64,000 nucleotides of DNA from Burkholderiaceae bacterium (GCA_019232795.1 JAFANH010000091.1:62001-126000); one strand, 5' to 3'; shown: positions 47,624 through 57,240, counted from the first letter of the stretch. Notes: a model not told the origin generated them from the letters alone. Program-made: numbers and translations.

Positions 47624-48330
47624 GCAACTCCCTTTTTCTTTCTGGTTGAGCGCGCAGTTGAATGTACTAGGGGTGGCGAAGGCGCCTGCCATTGCCCAAG
47701 GACACCGGCCACGAGCGCTTCGACGTTGCGCACCAAGGTTGCGCGTGGCAGTTTGAAGTTCGACAGTACCCATTCCTTGGCTAGTTGATATACCGCTCCG
47801 AGGATGGCAGTAGACAGAATCTCCATCGACAAGCCGTTGCCGGGGGTGCCCGGGAGGGACCCGATGACTTCGTTGCGTATCATGTCGGCCGAGGTGCGCA
47901 ACCTGTCCCGGTAGACCTGGTTGGCATTGTCGCTGGCGCCCTCGATTTCGATCAGGACCAGGCGCGCCCGTGCCGGGTCCGAAGCAATGGCCTTGAAATA
48001 ACTGTCCACGCCCAGCCGCATGCGCGTCAGCGGGTCCGAACCGGTTTCGGCAAAGCTGGCCGTCACGATATCGAAAATGGTTTGGGCGGCGTGTTGATAG
48101 GCGCAGCACAGGATTTCATCGAAATTGGCGAAAGACTCGTAGAAATAGCGTTCGGTCATTCCGGCTTCGGCGCATAGCGATTTCAGCGTGGTCGAATGGT
48201 AGCCGTAGCGACCGAAGCATTGGATCGCCGCCTGAATCAGGCGCTCGCGCCGTTCGGCCTTGCGCTGGACGGTGCTGACGCCGCGGTACGAGCGGCTGGG
48301 AGCCGGTTTGGAAGACGATGAAGTAGCCAT
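47620..48330 (-). CDS. TetR-family repressor
   Basis: 236 residues: helix-turn-helix (about 24-70; RRERLIQAAIQCFGRYGYHSTTLKSLCAEAG) and a ligand-binding C-terminal region. ATG 48330 is preferred because the alternative ATG 48348 lies inside the operator palindrome. It probably represses both its own hydrolase operon and the divergent DUF1145-DUF1254 genes. Confidence 0.92.
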   Translation of the reverse strand: MATSSSSKPAPSRSYRGVSTVQRKAERRERLIQAAIQCFGRYGYHSTTLKSLCAEAGMTERYFYESFANFDEILCCAYQHAAQTIFDIVTASFAETGSDPLTRMRLGVDSYFKAIASDPARARLVLIEIEGASDNANQVYRDRLRTSADMIRNEVIGSLPGTPGNGLSMEILSTAILGAVYQLAKEWVLSNFKLPRATLVRNVEALVAGVLGQWQAPSPPLVHSTARSTRKKKGVA

Positions 48331-48340
48331 ATGACGCAAT

Positions 48341-48370
48341 ATTGACATTAACCAATGTCAATTGTAAAGT
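48341..48370 (+). promoter_or_regulatory. Promoter with overlapping TetR operator
   Basis: Perfect palindrome ATTGACATT-AACC-AATGTCAAT (48341-48362) lies over the -35 and spacer of a sigma-70 promoter: TTGACA (48342-48347), 17 bp, TAAAGT (48365-48370). Binding of the adjacent TetR protein here would block the rightward genes. Confidence 0.75.
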
Positions 48371-48435
48371 GCGTGGAGAAAGTTTCGACGGCAGCGTCTG
48401 CCTCCACCTTACTTCACGATGAAAGGAATCCCGCA

Positions 48436-48699
48436 ATGAATGCTGCCTCGAAGGCGTTTTGCCTTGTACTGTATGCCGTTGCCCTGGCCAGTCTTGTAAT
48501 CAGCCTGCCGGCGGTAATTGCGACGCCAGCCCGGATTCTCGCGGCGTTGTTCGTCGTCGCCCATATTCTGGAAGCCGTCGTGTTCCTGCGCCACCTGCGC
48601 TTGTATAAAGGACCGTTGGCAGTCAGCGTTTTGCTGACCTTGCTGTTCGGCCTGTTTCACTGGAAGCCGTTGGCGGATGCCGCAGCCGGCAAGAACTGA
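48436..48699 (+). CDS. DUF1145 family small membrane protein
   Basis: 87 residues with three hydrophobic segments and the family motif VAHILEAVVFLRHLRLYKGPLAV. Related to E. coli YhhL; function unknown. ATG 48436 has AAAGGA upstream. First gene after the TetR operator, 39 bp before the DUF1254 gene. Confidence 0.8.
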   Translation: MNAASKAFCLVLYAVALASLVISLPAVIATPARILAALFVVAHILEAVVFLRHLRLYKGPLAVSVLLTLLFGLFHWKPLADAAAGKN

Positions 48700-48738
48700 T
48701 CGGCACCCGCTCGAATAGGCGGGCAAAAGGAGAGAAGA

Positions 48739-50220
48739 GTGCGCAACAAGTTTGCCATTGCGGCGGCAATCGCCGTCGCCATTGTTGCTTGGAAGGGCCC
48801 GCAATGGCTAGCCTTCGAACGCGGCGTCAAAGCCTATCTGTACGGCTATCCGCTGATAACGGCCGACGTGTCGGAGCGCGTGATGACCTCGCCCGAGGCG
48901 CAGGCCGCGCACCGCATGGGCAGCGCGCTGGTCAACCATCTGGCGCATGGGCGTACATTTCCCGACCATCGTTTCACCGACGTCGTCGCGCCCAATGCAG
49001 ATACCTTGTACAGCATCGCCTGGCTGGACTTGTCCAAGGGGCCGATGCTGCTGCGCCTGCCCGACATGCACGGGCGCTGGGTGTTGATGGAAGTGGTCGA
49101 CGCATGGTCCAATGCTTTCGCCTCGCTCGGCACGCGCAATTACGGCGGCGCTGAACGCACCTATGCGCTGGTCGGGCCCGGTTGGAGCGGTAGCCTGCCG
49201 GCCGGCGTCACGCGCGTCGACAGCCCGACCAATATTGCCTGGCTGATCGGCCGGACCTATACGGCCGGCGCAGCCGACTATGACGCAGTCCACCAAGTTC
49301 AGGACCAGTACCTGTTGGCGCCGTTGACGGAGCCGGGAAAAGGGGAAGACACGGTATCGTCTGGGCAGGTCGAAGACAAGCCAGTCGACATCAAAACCCC
49401 GGTGGTCAGTCAGGTGGCGGCACTTGGTGCAAGCGAGTATTTCGGCCGCATGGCGCAACTCATGAAAGACAACCCTCCCGCTGCGGCCGATGCGCCGATG
49501 CGGGCCAACTTGGCGGCGCTTAGCATCGAGCCGGGCAAGGCTTTCCGCTTCGATGCCTTGAGCGCCTCGCAGCAAAGGGGGCTCGAAGATGCTGTGTGGT
49601 TCGTGCGTGCGATGTTCGATGCGCGTGCGCCGGGCACGCAAGGGGATCTCGCCATGGGGCCGCTCATGGGGCCGATTACGCATGCTGCATTCGGCGGCGT
49701 GACCAAGCTGATGAATAAAATGCTGCTGAACGTGCGCAACGGCTGGATGGAGCAACTGAATCTCGGAGCCTACGGCACCAACTATCCGTTGCGAGCCATC
49801 GTCACCTTGCTCGGCTATGGCGCCAACGTGGCAGCCGACGCGGTCTACCCGATGACCACCGTCGACGCGGACGGACAGAAACTGGACGGCGCGAACCGCT
49901 ATCGGCTCCATTTCGACAAGGCGCAACTGCCGCCTGCCAAAGCGTTCTGGTCACTCACCATGTATAACGAGAAAGGTTTCTTCATCGCCAATCCGATCGG
50001 CCGCTACGCCATCGGCGACCGCGACCCAATGCAATACAACGAGGACGGTTCGCTCGATATCCTGGTTCAAACTGATTCTCCGGGGGTGGAGCATGAAGCG
50101 AACTGGCTGCCGGCGCCATCCGGCCCGTTCAAACTGGCCTTGCGGCTGTACGAGCCGAAGCCGGAAGTCCTGAACGGCAACTGGGTGCCGTCGGCCGTGC
50201 AACGCACCGCCGCGCATTGA
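48739..50220 (+). CDS. DUF1254/DUF1214 domain protein, exported
   Basis: 493 residues: hydrophobic N-terminus (about 4-20), DUF1254 (about 35-160; APNADTLYSIAWLDLSKGP) and C-terminal DUF1214 (about 370-480; AFWSLTMYNEKGFFI). Such proteins are often found beside lipid-related genes but have no proven activity. GTG start with AGGAGAGAA upstream. Probably co-transcribed with the DUF1145 gene under TetR control. Confidence 0.85.
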   Translation: MRNKFAIAAAIAVAIVAWKGPQWLAFERGVKAYLYGYPLITADVSERVMTSPEAQAAHRMGSALVNHLAHGRTFPDHRFTDVVAPNADTLYSIAWLDLSKGPMLLRLPDMHGRWVLMEVVDAWSNAFASLGTRNYGGAERTYALVGPGWSGSLPAGVTRVDSPTNIAWLIGRTYTAGAADYDAVHQVQDQYLLAPLTEPGKGEDTVSSGQVEDKPVDIKTPVVSQVAALGASEYFGRMAQLMKDNPPAAADAPMRANLAALSIEPGKAFRFDALSASQQRGLEDAVWFVRAMFDARAPGTQGDLAMGPLMGPITHAAFGGVTKLMNKMLLNVRNGWMEQLNLGAYGTNYPLRAIVTLLGYGANVAADAVYPMTTVDADGQKLDGANRYRLHFDKAQLPPAKAFWSLTMYNEKGFFIANPIGRYAIGDRDPMQYNEDGSLDILVQTDSPGVEHEANWLPAPSGPFKLALRLYEPKPEVLNGNWVPSAVQRTAAH

Positions 50221-50267
50221 AAGGGCGGCGGCGCTTGGACAGTGGTGCCATAGGAGGGGCAACGGCT

Positions 50268-51305
50268 CTATGCGTTTGCCCGGTTCCCGGCCTGACCCTT
50301 GTATTCGGATGGACTGATGCCGTTCACCTTCTTGAACGAACGGCTGAAATTGGCCAGGTCGGAGTATCCCAGCCGGTAGGCGATTTGCGAGACCGCCAGT
50401 TTGCCGTCGTCGAGTAGTTGGCGGGCGCGCTGGTTGCGGATGCGCAGCGACAGGTCGCGATAGGTCGTGTTTTCCTTGACCAGGTAGCGGTCGAGCGTGC
50501 GCGGCGTCAGGTTGATGATCTTGGCCAAATCCTCCAACGTCGGCTGGTAGTCCTCGGCGTGCCGCAATATCATGCTGACCCAATCGGTCCAGCTGCCCTG
50601 CTCATTGATGTTGCGCAACAAGGTCTTGCAACGCTCTTCCGCCAAGGCTACGGCCTGCGGATTGGCAAGAGGCAAAGGTGCATCGAGATGGGCGCCGTCG
50701 ATCTGGATGCGAATGCCCGGCAGCTCGGCCGATGCAAAATGGAGTTTTACCGGCCCCAATTCCTTGTAGCGCGCCAGATGGCGAGGCGCTTCCATCGACA
50801 GATAGATGTCGTACGCGCGGGGGCGGCCCTGCATTACGCTCCTGAACAACATGTGCGCGCTCACGGCAATGGCTTCCAGGTGCAATGCCAGCAAGTCCGG
50901 CGACAGCGGCAGTGCCGGCTTGAACTGCAATTCGGCATTGTCGCCGTTGCGCCGATAGCTTAGTGTAAAGGCCGGCGTCATCAAGCTGTAGTAGCGAGAA
51001 CAAAGACGCAGCAAGTGATCGAGCGTGGTGCAGCTTATCAGCGCGAATCCGAGGATGTCATGCGAATTGATCCTGATTTTGCTTCCCAATTCAAAGGCAA
51101 GGTCGCTGCGCCCCGTGGCCTGCGCCGCCGTCTTCAGGAATGTATCCACCTGGTGCAACGTCAGCGTAGCGTCGGGAAGATTGACCGCCTTCCGGTCGAT
51201 GTGCGAAGCTTTGAGGATGTCGCTCGTGGCCGCTCCCATCGAATCGAGTATGTCGCACAGCAGCGAAAAATAACGCGCCGGCACGGAGGGGGATGGGACT
51301 TGCAA
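50268..51305 (-). CDS. AraC-family regulator with Arabinose_bd-type N-terminal domain
   Basis: 345 residues: N-terminal ligand domain (about 15-200) of the type seen in VirS-like and OruR-like regulators, and a C-terminal AraC DNA-binding domain with two helix-turn-helix units (about 250-335; LEDLAKIINLTPRTLDRYL; VSQIAYRLGYSDLANFSRSFKK). Divergent from the membrane-protein/lyase operon. A pair of 21-bp-spaced direct repeats lies 34 bp upstream of its start and recurs at two other promoters in the cluster, so this is the likely regulator of all three and perhaps of itself. Confidence 0.93.
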   Translation of the reverse strand: MQVPSPSVPARYFSLLCDILDSMGAATSDILKASHIDRKAVNLPDATLTLHQVDTFLKTAAQATGRSDLAFELGSKIRINSHDILGFALISCTTLDHLLRLCSRYYSLMTPAFTLSYRRNGDNAELQFKPALPLSPDLLALHLEAIAVSAHMLFRSVMQGRPRAYDIYLSMEAPRHLARYKELGPVKLHFASAELPGIRIQIDGAHLDAPLPLANPQAVALAEERCKTLLRNINEQGSWTDWVSMILRHAEDYQPTLEDLAKIINLTPRTLDRYLVKENTTYRDLSLRIRNQRARQLLDDGKLAVSQIAYRLGYSDLANFSRSFKKVNGISPSEYKGQAGNRANA

Positions 51306-51338
51306 GTTCTATCTCTGGTTTTAGTTTGGGCGTCACCG

Positions 51339-51395
51339 AATGATAGCCGATTGTTCACAAATGACAAGCGTGGTAGAGGGGGCAGCAATCAAAAT
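51339..51395 (+). promoter_or_regulatory. AraC-type site A: direct repeats and -10
   Basis: AATGATAGCCG (51339-51349) and AATGACAAGCG (51360-51370) start 21 bp apart, followed after 19 bp by CAAAAT (51390-51395). No good -35 hexamer is present, as at activator-dependent promoters. Serves the 51451 operon and could also repress araC. Confidence 0.7.
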
Positions 51396-51450
51396 GTCGT
51401 GTTCTGGGGCTTGACGCTCCAACTATTTCAATTCCGTGGAGACAATACCA

Positions 51451-51843
51451 ATGAACGAGCGAATTCGTCCGACGCAAGCCGCAATCTACGCGGCGCTGCT
51501 AACCATCTCGGCCGTCGTCATGATTTACATGGGTACGTATGCCAGCGCTTATTACGCGCCTTCAGTTTGCCTGTTGCTGGAAGCGGTGCTGCTGTGGTGC
51601 GGCATTGCGCGCAAATTGTTCGAGCGGGTGCTGCAGTTGAATCAATTGACGGGCATCGTCCTGATCTTGACGCTTTGGCTCGGCGATGCGCTGCATTTGC
51701 CCAAGCTCGATATCGCTGGTGTCATGCTGATCGGCAACATGGTGAGTGGCGGCCCGTTGATGGCGGCCCTGGCTATTCCTTTGCTCGCTTCCTTTCATTT
51801 CGGCAAAACGCTGCCCGACTGGTTTCAGTCGCGAGGCGTCTGA
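51451..51843 (+). CDS. Hypothetical four-helix membrane protein
   Basis: 130 residues with four predicted membrane helices (about 13-32, 38-56, 66-84 and 92-115). No family recognised. ATG 51451 has GTGGAG upstream. First gene of the operon behind AraC site A, 48 bp before the propeller protein. Its job may be to anchor or feed the exported proteins that follow. Confidence 0.72.
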   Translation: MNERIRPTQAAIYAALLTISAVVMIYMGTYASAYYAPSVCLLLEAVLLWCGIARKLFERVLQLNQLTGIVLILTLWLGDALHLPKLDIAGVMLIGNMVSGGPLMAALAIPLLASFHFGKTLPDWFQSRGV

Positions 51844-51891
51844 AGTTTTGTCCGGACTGCACGGCATTTACCAATTCGACAAGGAACCGAC

Positions 51892-53709
51892 ATGCAATTC
51901 AAACGACTGTTCGCAGTTGGCGCCATCCAGAGCGCCATCATTTGCGCGTTGCCCGCGCTTTTCGCCCCCATGGCAAACGCGGCTTCGCTGACGGGAACGA
52001 TCACGACCGAGAACGGCGCGCCCGTCATGGGCGCCATGCTGACTGTCTTCAACGAAGCAGGCAACCGCAAGGAAACCGTTTACACCGGGGCCGACGGCAG
52101 CTATGCCATCCATACCGATTTCGGCGGCAAGCTCAACGTGCGTGCGCGTTTGGCGAATTTCGAGGACACCACAACCACGGTGCAACTCGCGGCCGACCAG
52201 GTCTCTACCGTCAATCTGACCGTGAAGCACTTTGCTTCGGCGCAGGCACGTTCTGACGCGTTGACTGCCTCGGCCCACACCGCCAAGTTGCCTTGGGCCA
52301 GCGCGGAACAACGCACGCCTTTCGTCAGCCAATGCAATTATTGCCACCAGGTCGGCAATGCCTTGACCCGCAGCGCGCGTAGCGAAGATGCCTGGACGCA
52401 AACCCTTGACCGCATGCAAGGCTATTTCGCCATGCTGAGTAAGGGTGAGGCGAAGACCTTTGCCAATGTCCTGGCGCGCGGCTTCGACGGCAAGCCGGTC
52501 GATACCGTACTCGATTACGGCGTCACGCCGGAATTGACGCATGCCAAGGTCGAGCAATGGCTGGTCGGCGACGCCATGACCTTTATCCATGACACCGACG
52601 TCGGCGAAGATCAAAAGCTGTACGGCACCGATGAAGGCCACGACGTGGTCTGGGTGCTCGACCGTAAGACCGGAAAAATCGATAGCTATCCGGAACCGGA
52701 CATCAATTTGCCGGCTGGCGGCATGTTCGCGGGTATGACTTTGCCGATCGGCATTTTCACCGGCAAGCACGGTCCGCACTCGATGGCACAAGGCAAGGAC
52801 GGCCGCATCTGGATCACCAATGCCTTGTCGTCGACACTGGCCTCGTTCGATCCGGCGACCAAGGCGTTCAAGCTGTACCCGGTGCCGGGCGACGTTCTGT
52901 ATCCGCATACGATCCGCATGGACCAGGATGGCATCGTCTGGTTCACCAACGTGGTGTCTAACCAAGTGGCGCGTTTCGATCCGAAGACGGAAAAGTTCAC
53001 GGTCATCCGTCTGCCTTCCAACGGCCTGGTCCGTTGGGTTACCGACATGCTGCTGCCGACCATCATGCACGTCGCGAACTGGTTCCCCCACAAGAACCTG
53101 CCGCTGGACATTTCGACGCATAAGTTCCTGGGGCACGACGTCTTGAATTTCCCGTACGGCATCGACGTCGATCCCAAAGACGGCAGCATCTGGTATGCCA
53201 AACTGTATGTGAACAAGATCGGCCGCATCGACCCGAAGACGCTACAAGTCACCGAATATGACACACCGATGAAAGGGCCGCGCCGCCCGCGTTTCGACCG
53301 TAACGGCATATTGTGGATTCCGGCGTTCGACGAGAGCGGCTTGATGCGTTTCGATCCTGAGAGAAAGACTTTCGAATCGTACAAATTGCCGGTATTGGCC
53401 GACGGCGAATACGAAGTGCCGTACGCGCTGAACGTGCATCCTGTCACCGGCGATATCTGGATCACGGCCAACGCTTCGGATCGCATCTTGCGTTTCATTC
53501 CGTCGACCAAGCGGTTTATCAGCTACCCGAGCCCGACGCGCGTGACGGTGTTGCGCGACCTGGTCTTCACCAAGGACGGTCGGGTCTGCAACAGCACTTC
53601 CAACCTGCCAGCCTATGGCACCGAAGATGGACTCGATTCGTTCATGTGCTTTGACCCCGATGGCGGCGACAAGGACAAGGCGGCGATCCTGGCCGCCAAG
53701 GGAAAATGA
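51892..53709 (+). CDS. Exported heme-motif, Vgb-like beta-propeller protein
   Basis: 605 residues: signal peptide (1-30, MANA-A), carboxypeptidase-regulatory-like beta-sandwich (about 32-112; SLTGTITTENGAPVMGAML), a single c-type heme motif CNYCH at 148-152, and a long NHL/virginiamycin B lyase-like propeller (about 215-590) with repeated blades of the type DGxIWxTN and RFDPKTEKF. The propeller suggests a lyase or lactonase-type active site, and the heme motif suggests redox or sensing. The combination is uncommon. Substrate unknown. Confidence 0.82.
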   Translation: MQFKRLFAVGAIQSAIICALPALFAPMANAASLTGTITTENGAPVMGAMLTVFNEAGNRKETVYTGADGSYAIHTDFGGKLNVRARLANFEDTTTTVQLAADQVSTVNLTVKHFASAQARSDALTASAHTAKLPWASAEQRTPFVSQCNYCHQVGNALTRSARSEDAWTQTLDRMQGYFAMLSKGEAKTFANVLARGFDGKPVDTVLDYGVTPELTHAKVEQWLVGDAMTFIHDTDVGEDQKLYGTDEGHDVVWVLDRKTGKIDSYPEPDINLPAGGMFAGMTLPIGIFTGKHGPHSMAQGKDGRIWITNALSSTLASFDPATKAFKLYPVPGDVLYPHTIRMDQDGIVWFTNVVSNQVARFDPKTEKFTVIRLPSNGLVRWVTDMLLPTIMHVANWFPHKNLPLDISTHKFLGHDVLNFPYGIDVDPKDGSIWYAKLYVNKIGRIDPKTLQVTEYDTPMKGPRRPRFDRNGILWIPAFDESGLMRFDPERKTFESYKLPVLADGEYEVPYALNVHPVTGDIWITANASDRILRFIPSTKRFISYPSPTRVTVLRDLVFTKDGRVCNSTSNLPAYGTEDGLDSFMCFDPDGGDKDKAAILAAKGK

Positions 53710-53786
53710 GCGGTCGATAGACCTTTGGGTGAGCGCGGGCTTTGAACGCGCTCGCCTTCCTTTTTTCATGGAAAGGTAATGGAAAG

Positions 53787-54620
53787 ATGGCTGTTCGGAA
53801 TCTACGCAACAAACAGGTATTGATTACCGGAGCCGGCTCGGGGATCGGCCGCGCGTCAGCGCTTGCGTTCGCCAAGCGCGGCGCGCACATCGTCGCCTCC
53901 GATATTCACCCGGCGCCGCTGGAAACCCTGAAACGGGAAGTGGAATCGCTCGGTGTTGCATGCCTGACTTACGTCGTCGATGTGTCGAACGAAGCGGCCA
54001 TGCAGGAGTTCGCCGCGCAAGTGCACGGAAAGGTCGGCGCCATCGACGTGTTGCTCAATAATGCAGGCATTGCCTACCTCGGCTTGTTTTTGCAGAGCGA
54101 TCTTGCCCACTGGCGACGCGTGATGGATATTAACGTGATGGGGGTCGTTCATGGCTGCCGTTACTTTATCCCGCACATGCTGGCGGCGGGTGGCGCACGG
54201 CAGGTATTGAACGTGGCATCCTCGGCCGGCAACTACCCTGCGCCGTCGATGGCGGCGTATGCTGCGTCGAAGTATGCCGTGGCGGGTTTCAGCGAAGTGC
54301 TGAAAATGGAATTGCATGACACGCAGATCGGTGTGACGACGGTATGCCCCGGCGTCATTAATACGGCAATCACCACGACCGGTTCGCAAGTGGCGGCGTC
54401 GTTCCCCGAAAGCCAGATCGCCAAGCTGCGCGCGTATTACCAACGCAAGGGCTGCGATCCGAGCGTGGTGGCCGAAGACATCGTGCGCGCCACGCAAAAG
54501 GGGCAGGACATTTGTCTGACCGGACCGGGCGCTGCGCTGGCGTATCATGTCAAGCGCATTTCAGTGGGCCTGGTGCGCTTTGTGACCATCAAGGCCGCTA
54601 AAGTGATTGGCTATTTGTAG
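53787..54620 (+). CDS. Short-chain dehydrogenase/reductase
   Basis: 277 residues, classical SDR. NAD(P) motif TGAGSGIG (14-21), NNAG (91-94), catalytic S145/S146, Y158 and K162 (YAASK). The C-terminal part is hydrophobic and may sit on the membrane. Oxidises or reduces a hydroxyl or keto group, plausibly on a lipid or steroid-like compound. 77 bp after the propeller gene, 41 bp before the sulfatase. Confidence 0.9.
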   Translation: MAVRNLRNKQVLITGAGSGIGRASALAFAKRGAHIVASDIHPAPLETLKREVESLGVACLTYVVDVSNEAAMQEFAAQVHGKVGAIDVLLNNAGIAYLGLFLQSDLAHWRRVMDINVMGVVHGCRYFIPHMLAAGGARQVLNVASSAGNYPAPSMAAYAASKYAVAGFSEVLKMELHDTQIGVTTVCPGVINTAITTTGSQVAASFPESQIAKLRAYYQRKGCDPSVVAEDIVRATQKGQDICLTGPGAALAYHVKRISVGLVRFVTIKAAKVIGYL

Positions 54621-54661
54621 CCTCCCAGTTTATTCTTGCATTGCATGATCCGGAGATAGAG

Positions 54662-57103
54662 ATGCGACAACGGGCAATTTTTGCGGAAGCAGGCACACTT
54701 CTTTCCCTGGGCGTACTTACGGTAAGCGGCATTGCCGGCACAGCAATGGCCGGCGACAGCTTAAACAACAATACGACTGGAAACGGTGCTGTTGGCAAGC
54801 ATGCAGCAAAGGCTGCAAATGCAGGCGAGCCAGCGAAGTCGCAGATGTCGCAGGCGTTGTCCGAACCCAATGTCCTGATCATCTTGCTCGACGATGCAGG
54901 TTTCGCACAATCGGACACGGTAGGTGGCGAAATCCACACGCCGACCTTCTCGCGCATCGCCGATTCCGGCATCCGCTATAACGCTTTTCATACGACGGCG
55001 ATCAGTTCGGCCACGCGCGCTTCGCTGCTGACCGGGCGCAACCATCATCACGCCGGCAACGGCACCATCACTGAAATGGCCTCGGCCGATGATCCTGGCT
55101 ACAACGGCATCATTCCGGACAGCACCGCGACCATTCCCGAAATCCTGCGTACGCAGGGCTACCGCACGGTGGCGTTCGGCAAGTGGCACAACACACCGAC
55201 GCACGAGGTCACGCCGACCGGCCCGTTCATGCATTGGCCTACCGGCTACGGTTTCGACCACTTCTATGGCTTCATGGGCGGCGAGGGTGATCAATACCAT
55301 CCCAGTCTGTACAACGACACCACGCCGGTCGAACCGCCGAACGATCCGAAATATCATCTGACCGAAGATTTGGCGAACAAGGCGGTTGCCTGGCTCGACG
55401 AGCATGAAAAATCCGAGCCGAACAAACCGTTCTTCATGTACTGGGCGCCGGGTGCCGTGCATGCGCCGCACCAGGTGTTCAAGGAATGGTCCGACAAGTA
55501 CAAGGGCAAGTTCGATAGCGGTTGGGATGCGTACCGCGCCCGCGCCTTCGCGCGCCAGAAAGCAATCGGTTGGATACCGCAGGACACGGTCAACACGCCG
55601 CGCCCGGCAGACCTGCCGGCCTGGGATTCGATGACTCCCGAGGAAAAGAAATTTCACGCCCGCGAAATGGAAGTCTATGCCGGCTTCCTCGAACACACCG
55701 ACGCGCAGGCCGGCAAGGTGGTCGACGAGTTGGAGAAACTGGGTCTGCGCGACAATACCTTGATCTTTTACGTGTTCTCCGACAACGGCGCTTCGTCCGA
55801 GGGCATGCAAGGCGCGATCAATGACCTGGTCGGCTTGAACGGCGTCACTACAACGTTGCAACAGCATATGCAAGCTCTCAACCAGACCTATGGCGGACTC
55901 GATGCACTCGGTGGCCCCAAGCTCGAAGAGCACTACAGCGCCGGTTGGGCCTGGGCTGGGGAAAGCCCGTTCATCGGCACCAAGCTGGTGGCCGGCTATT
56001 TCGGCGGCACGCGTACCCCGCTGGCCATTTCATGGCCAAAGCGGATTGCGCCGGACAAGACCATCCGTACCCAATTCCACCACGTCAACGACATCGCCCC
56101 GACCATTTACGACGCTCTCGGCATCACGCCGCCGGCCGTTGTCAACGGCACGCGTCAGGACAGGATGGACGGCATCAGCATGACCTACACCTTCGCTGAC
56201 CCGAAGGCTGCGAACCGCAAGCCGCAGCAGTATTTTGAAATCATGGGCAGCCGCGGCGAGTATGCCGATGGCTGGATGGCTTCCGTGTTCGGTCCGCGCA
56301 AACCGTGGCTGGCCGACCAGTCCTTCCTGTTGAGCTGGCCGGCCAAGCTCAGCATCGTCACCGGCTGGCGCTGGTTCGGCGACACCTTCGGCTGGATGAG
56401 CTGGAAGCCCGAGAATGACCAATGGGCATTGTTCGATCTGCACAAGGACTACAGCCAGGCCAACGACCTGGCGGCGGTCAATCCGGCCAAGCTGGCCGAG
56501 TTGAAGCACAAGTTCGAGCAGGACGCCAAAGCCAACCACGTCAACCCGGTCGGCGCCAGTTTTAAGGTCATCATCGACAGCGCCATGAGCCCGAAGCAGA
56601 GCCCGCAGAGCGACTGGCATTTCAATACGCAGACGCCGCGCCTGCCGGAATTCGCGGCGCCGAACATGTGGTCGCGCAGCCATTTCGTGACGGTCGACGC
56701 CGAGGTCCCGGCCAACGCCAACGGCGTGCTGTACTCGGTTGGCGATGTCGGCGGCGGCGTCAGCCTGTACGCGATGAACGGTGTGCTGAACTATGAGTAC
56801 AATGACTTTGGATTGACGCGGACGAAGATACGCGCAGCGCTGCCGGCTGGGCACGACGTGATCGAGGTGAAATTCGACAAGAGTTCGTTCAAGCGGGCCG
56901 GCCCGGCCGACGTGACGCTGCGCATCAACGGCAAGGATGTCGCGCATGGCGAAGTACCGGGTACGGCGCCGGTCGCGCTCTCCGCCACGGGCACGTTCAA
57001 CGTCGGCTTGAGCCGCGGTTCGCCGGTGTCGCTCGATTACTTCGACCGCGCGCCATTCGCGTTCAACGGCAAGATACGCGACCTGCACGTGCAATATCAG
57101 TAA
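54662..57103 (+). CDS. Exported sulfatase with Ser-type motif
   Basis: 813 residues: signal peptide (about 1-30), alkaline-phosphatase-like sulfatase domain (about 68-600) and a C-terminal beta-sandwich (about 665-813). Metal ligands D77/D78 (LLDDAGFAQSD) and DNGASS are present. The modification motif, usually C-x-P-x-R, reads S115-S-A-T-R119, followed by the normal ASLLTGRNHHH. A serine here would need an anaerobic-type maturase to give formylglycine; otherwise the enzyme may be inactive or act as another hydrolase. ATG 54662 has GGAG upstream; a TTG 21 bp earlier is less likely. Confidence 0.87.
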   Translation: MRQRAIFAEAGTLLSLGVLTVSGIAGTAMAGDSLNNNTTGNGAVGKHAAKAANAGEPAKSQMSQALSEPNVLIILLDDAGFAQSDTVGGEIHTPTFSRIADSGIRYNAFHTTAISSATRASLLTGRNHHHAGNGTITEMASADDPGYNGIIPDSTATIPEILRTQGYRTVAFGKWHNTPTHEVTPTGPFMHWPTGYGFDHFYGFMGGEGDQYHPSLYNDTTPVEPPNDPKYHLTEDLANKAVAWLDEHEKSEPNKPFFMYWAPGAVHAPHQVFKEWSDKYKGKFDSGWDAYRARAFARQKAIGWIPQDTVNTPRPADLPAWDSMTPEEKKFHAREMEVYAGFLEHTDAQAGKVVDELEKLGLRDNTLIFYVFSDNGASSEGMQGAINDLVGLNGVTTTLQQHMQALNQTYGGLDALGGPKLEEHYSAGWAWAGESPFIGTKLVAGYFGGTRTPLAISWPKRIAPDKTIRTQFHHVNDIAPTIYDALGITPPAVVNGTRQDRMDGISMTYTFADPKAANRKPQQYFEIMGSRGEYADGWMASVFGPRKPWLADQSFLLSWPAKLSIVTGWRWFGDTFGWMSWKPENDQWALFDLHKDYSQANDLAAVNPAKLAELKHKFEQDAKANHVNPVGASFKVIIDSAMSPKQSPQSDWHFNTQTPRLPEFAAPNMWSRSHFVTVDAEVPANANGVLYSVGDVGGGVSLYAMNGVLNYEYNDFGLTRTKIRAALPAGHDVIEVKFDKSSFKRAGPADVTLRINGKDVAHGEVPGTAPVALSATGTFNVGLSRGSPVSLDYFDRAPFAFNGKIRDLHVQYQ

Positions 57104-57240
57104 GAAGTGTCGCGCTTGCGGCGTCTGACCGGATCCGGTTGCATGGATTCGGTCGGAGACGTATACCCATTGACAACAATTCTTGGACTGACGAGCGGTC
57201 GTGTGGCGCGATGCCAACGGCCGCCTTTTTGTTGTCGCCG

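Noticed and set aside
48330-48348. Upstream ATG (48348) as tetR start
   Set aside because: It lies inside the operator palindrome; ATG 48330 leaves the operator free and still gives a complete helix-turn-helix.
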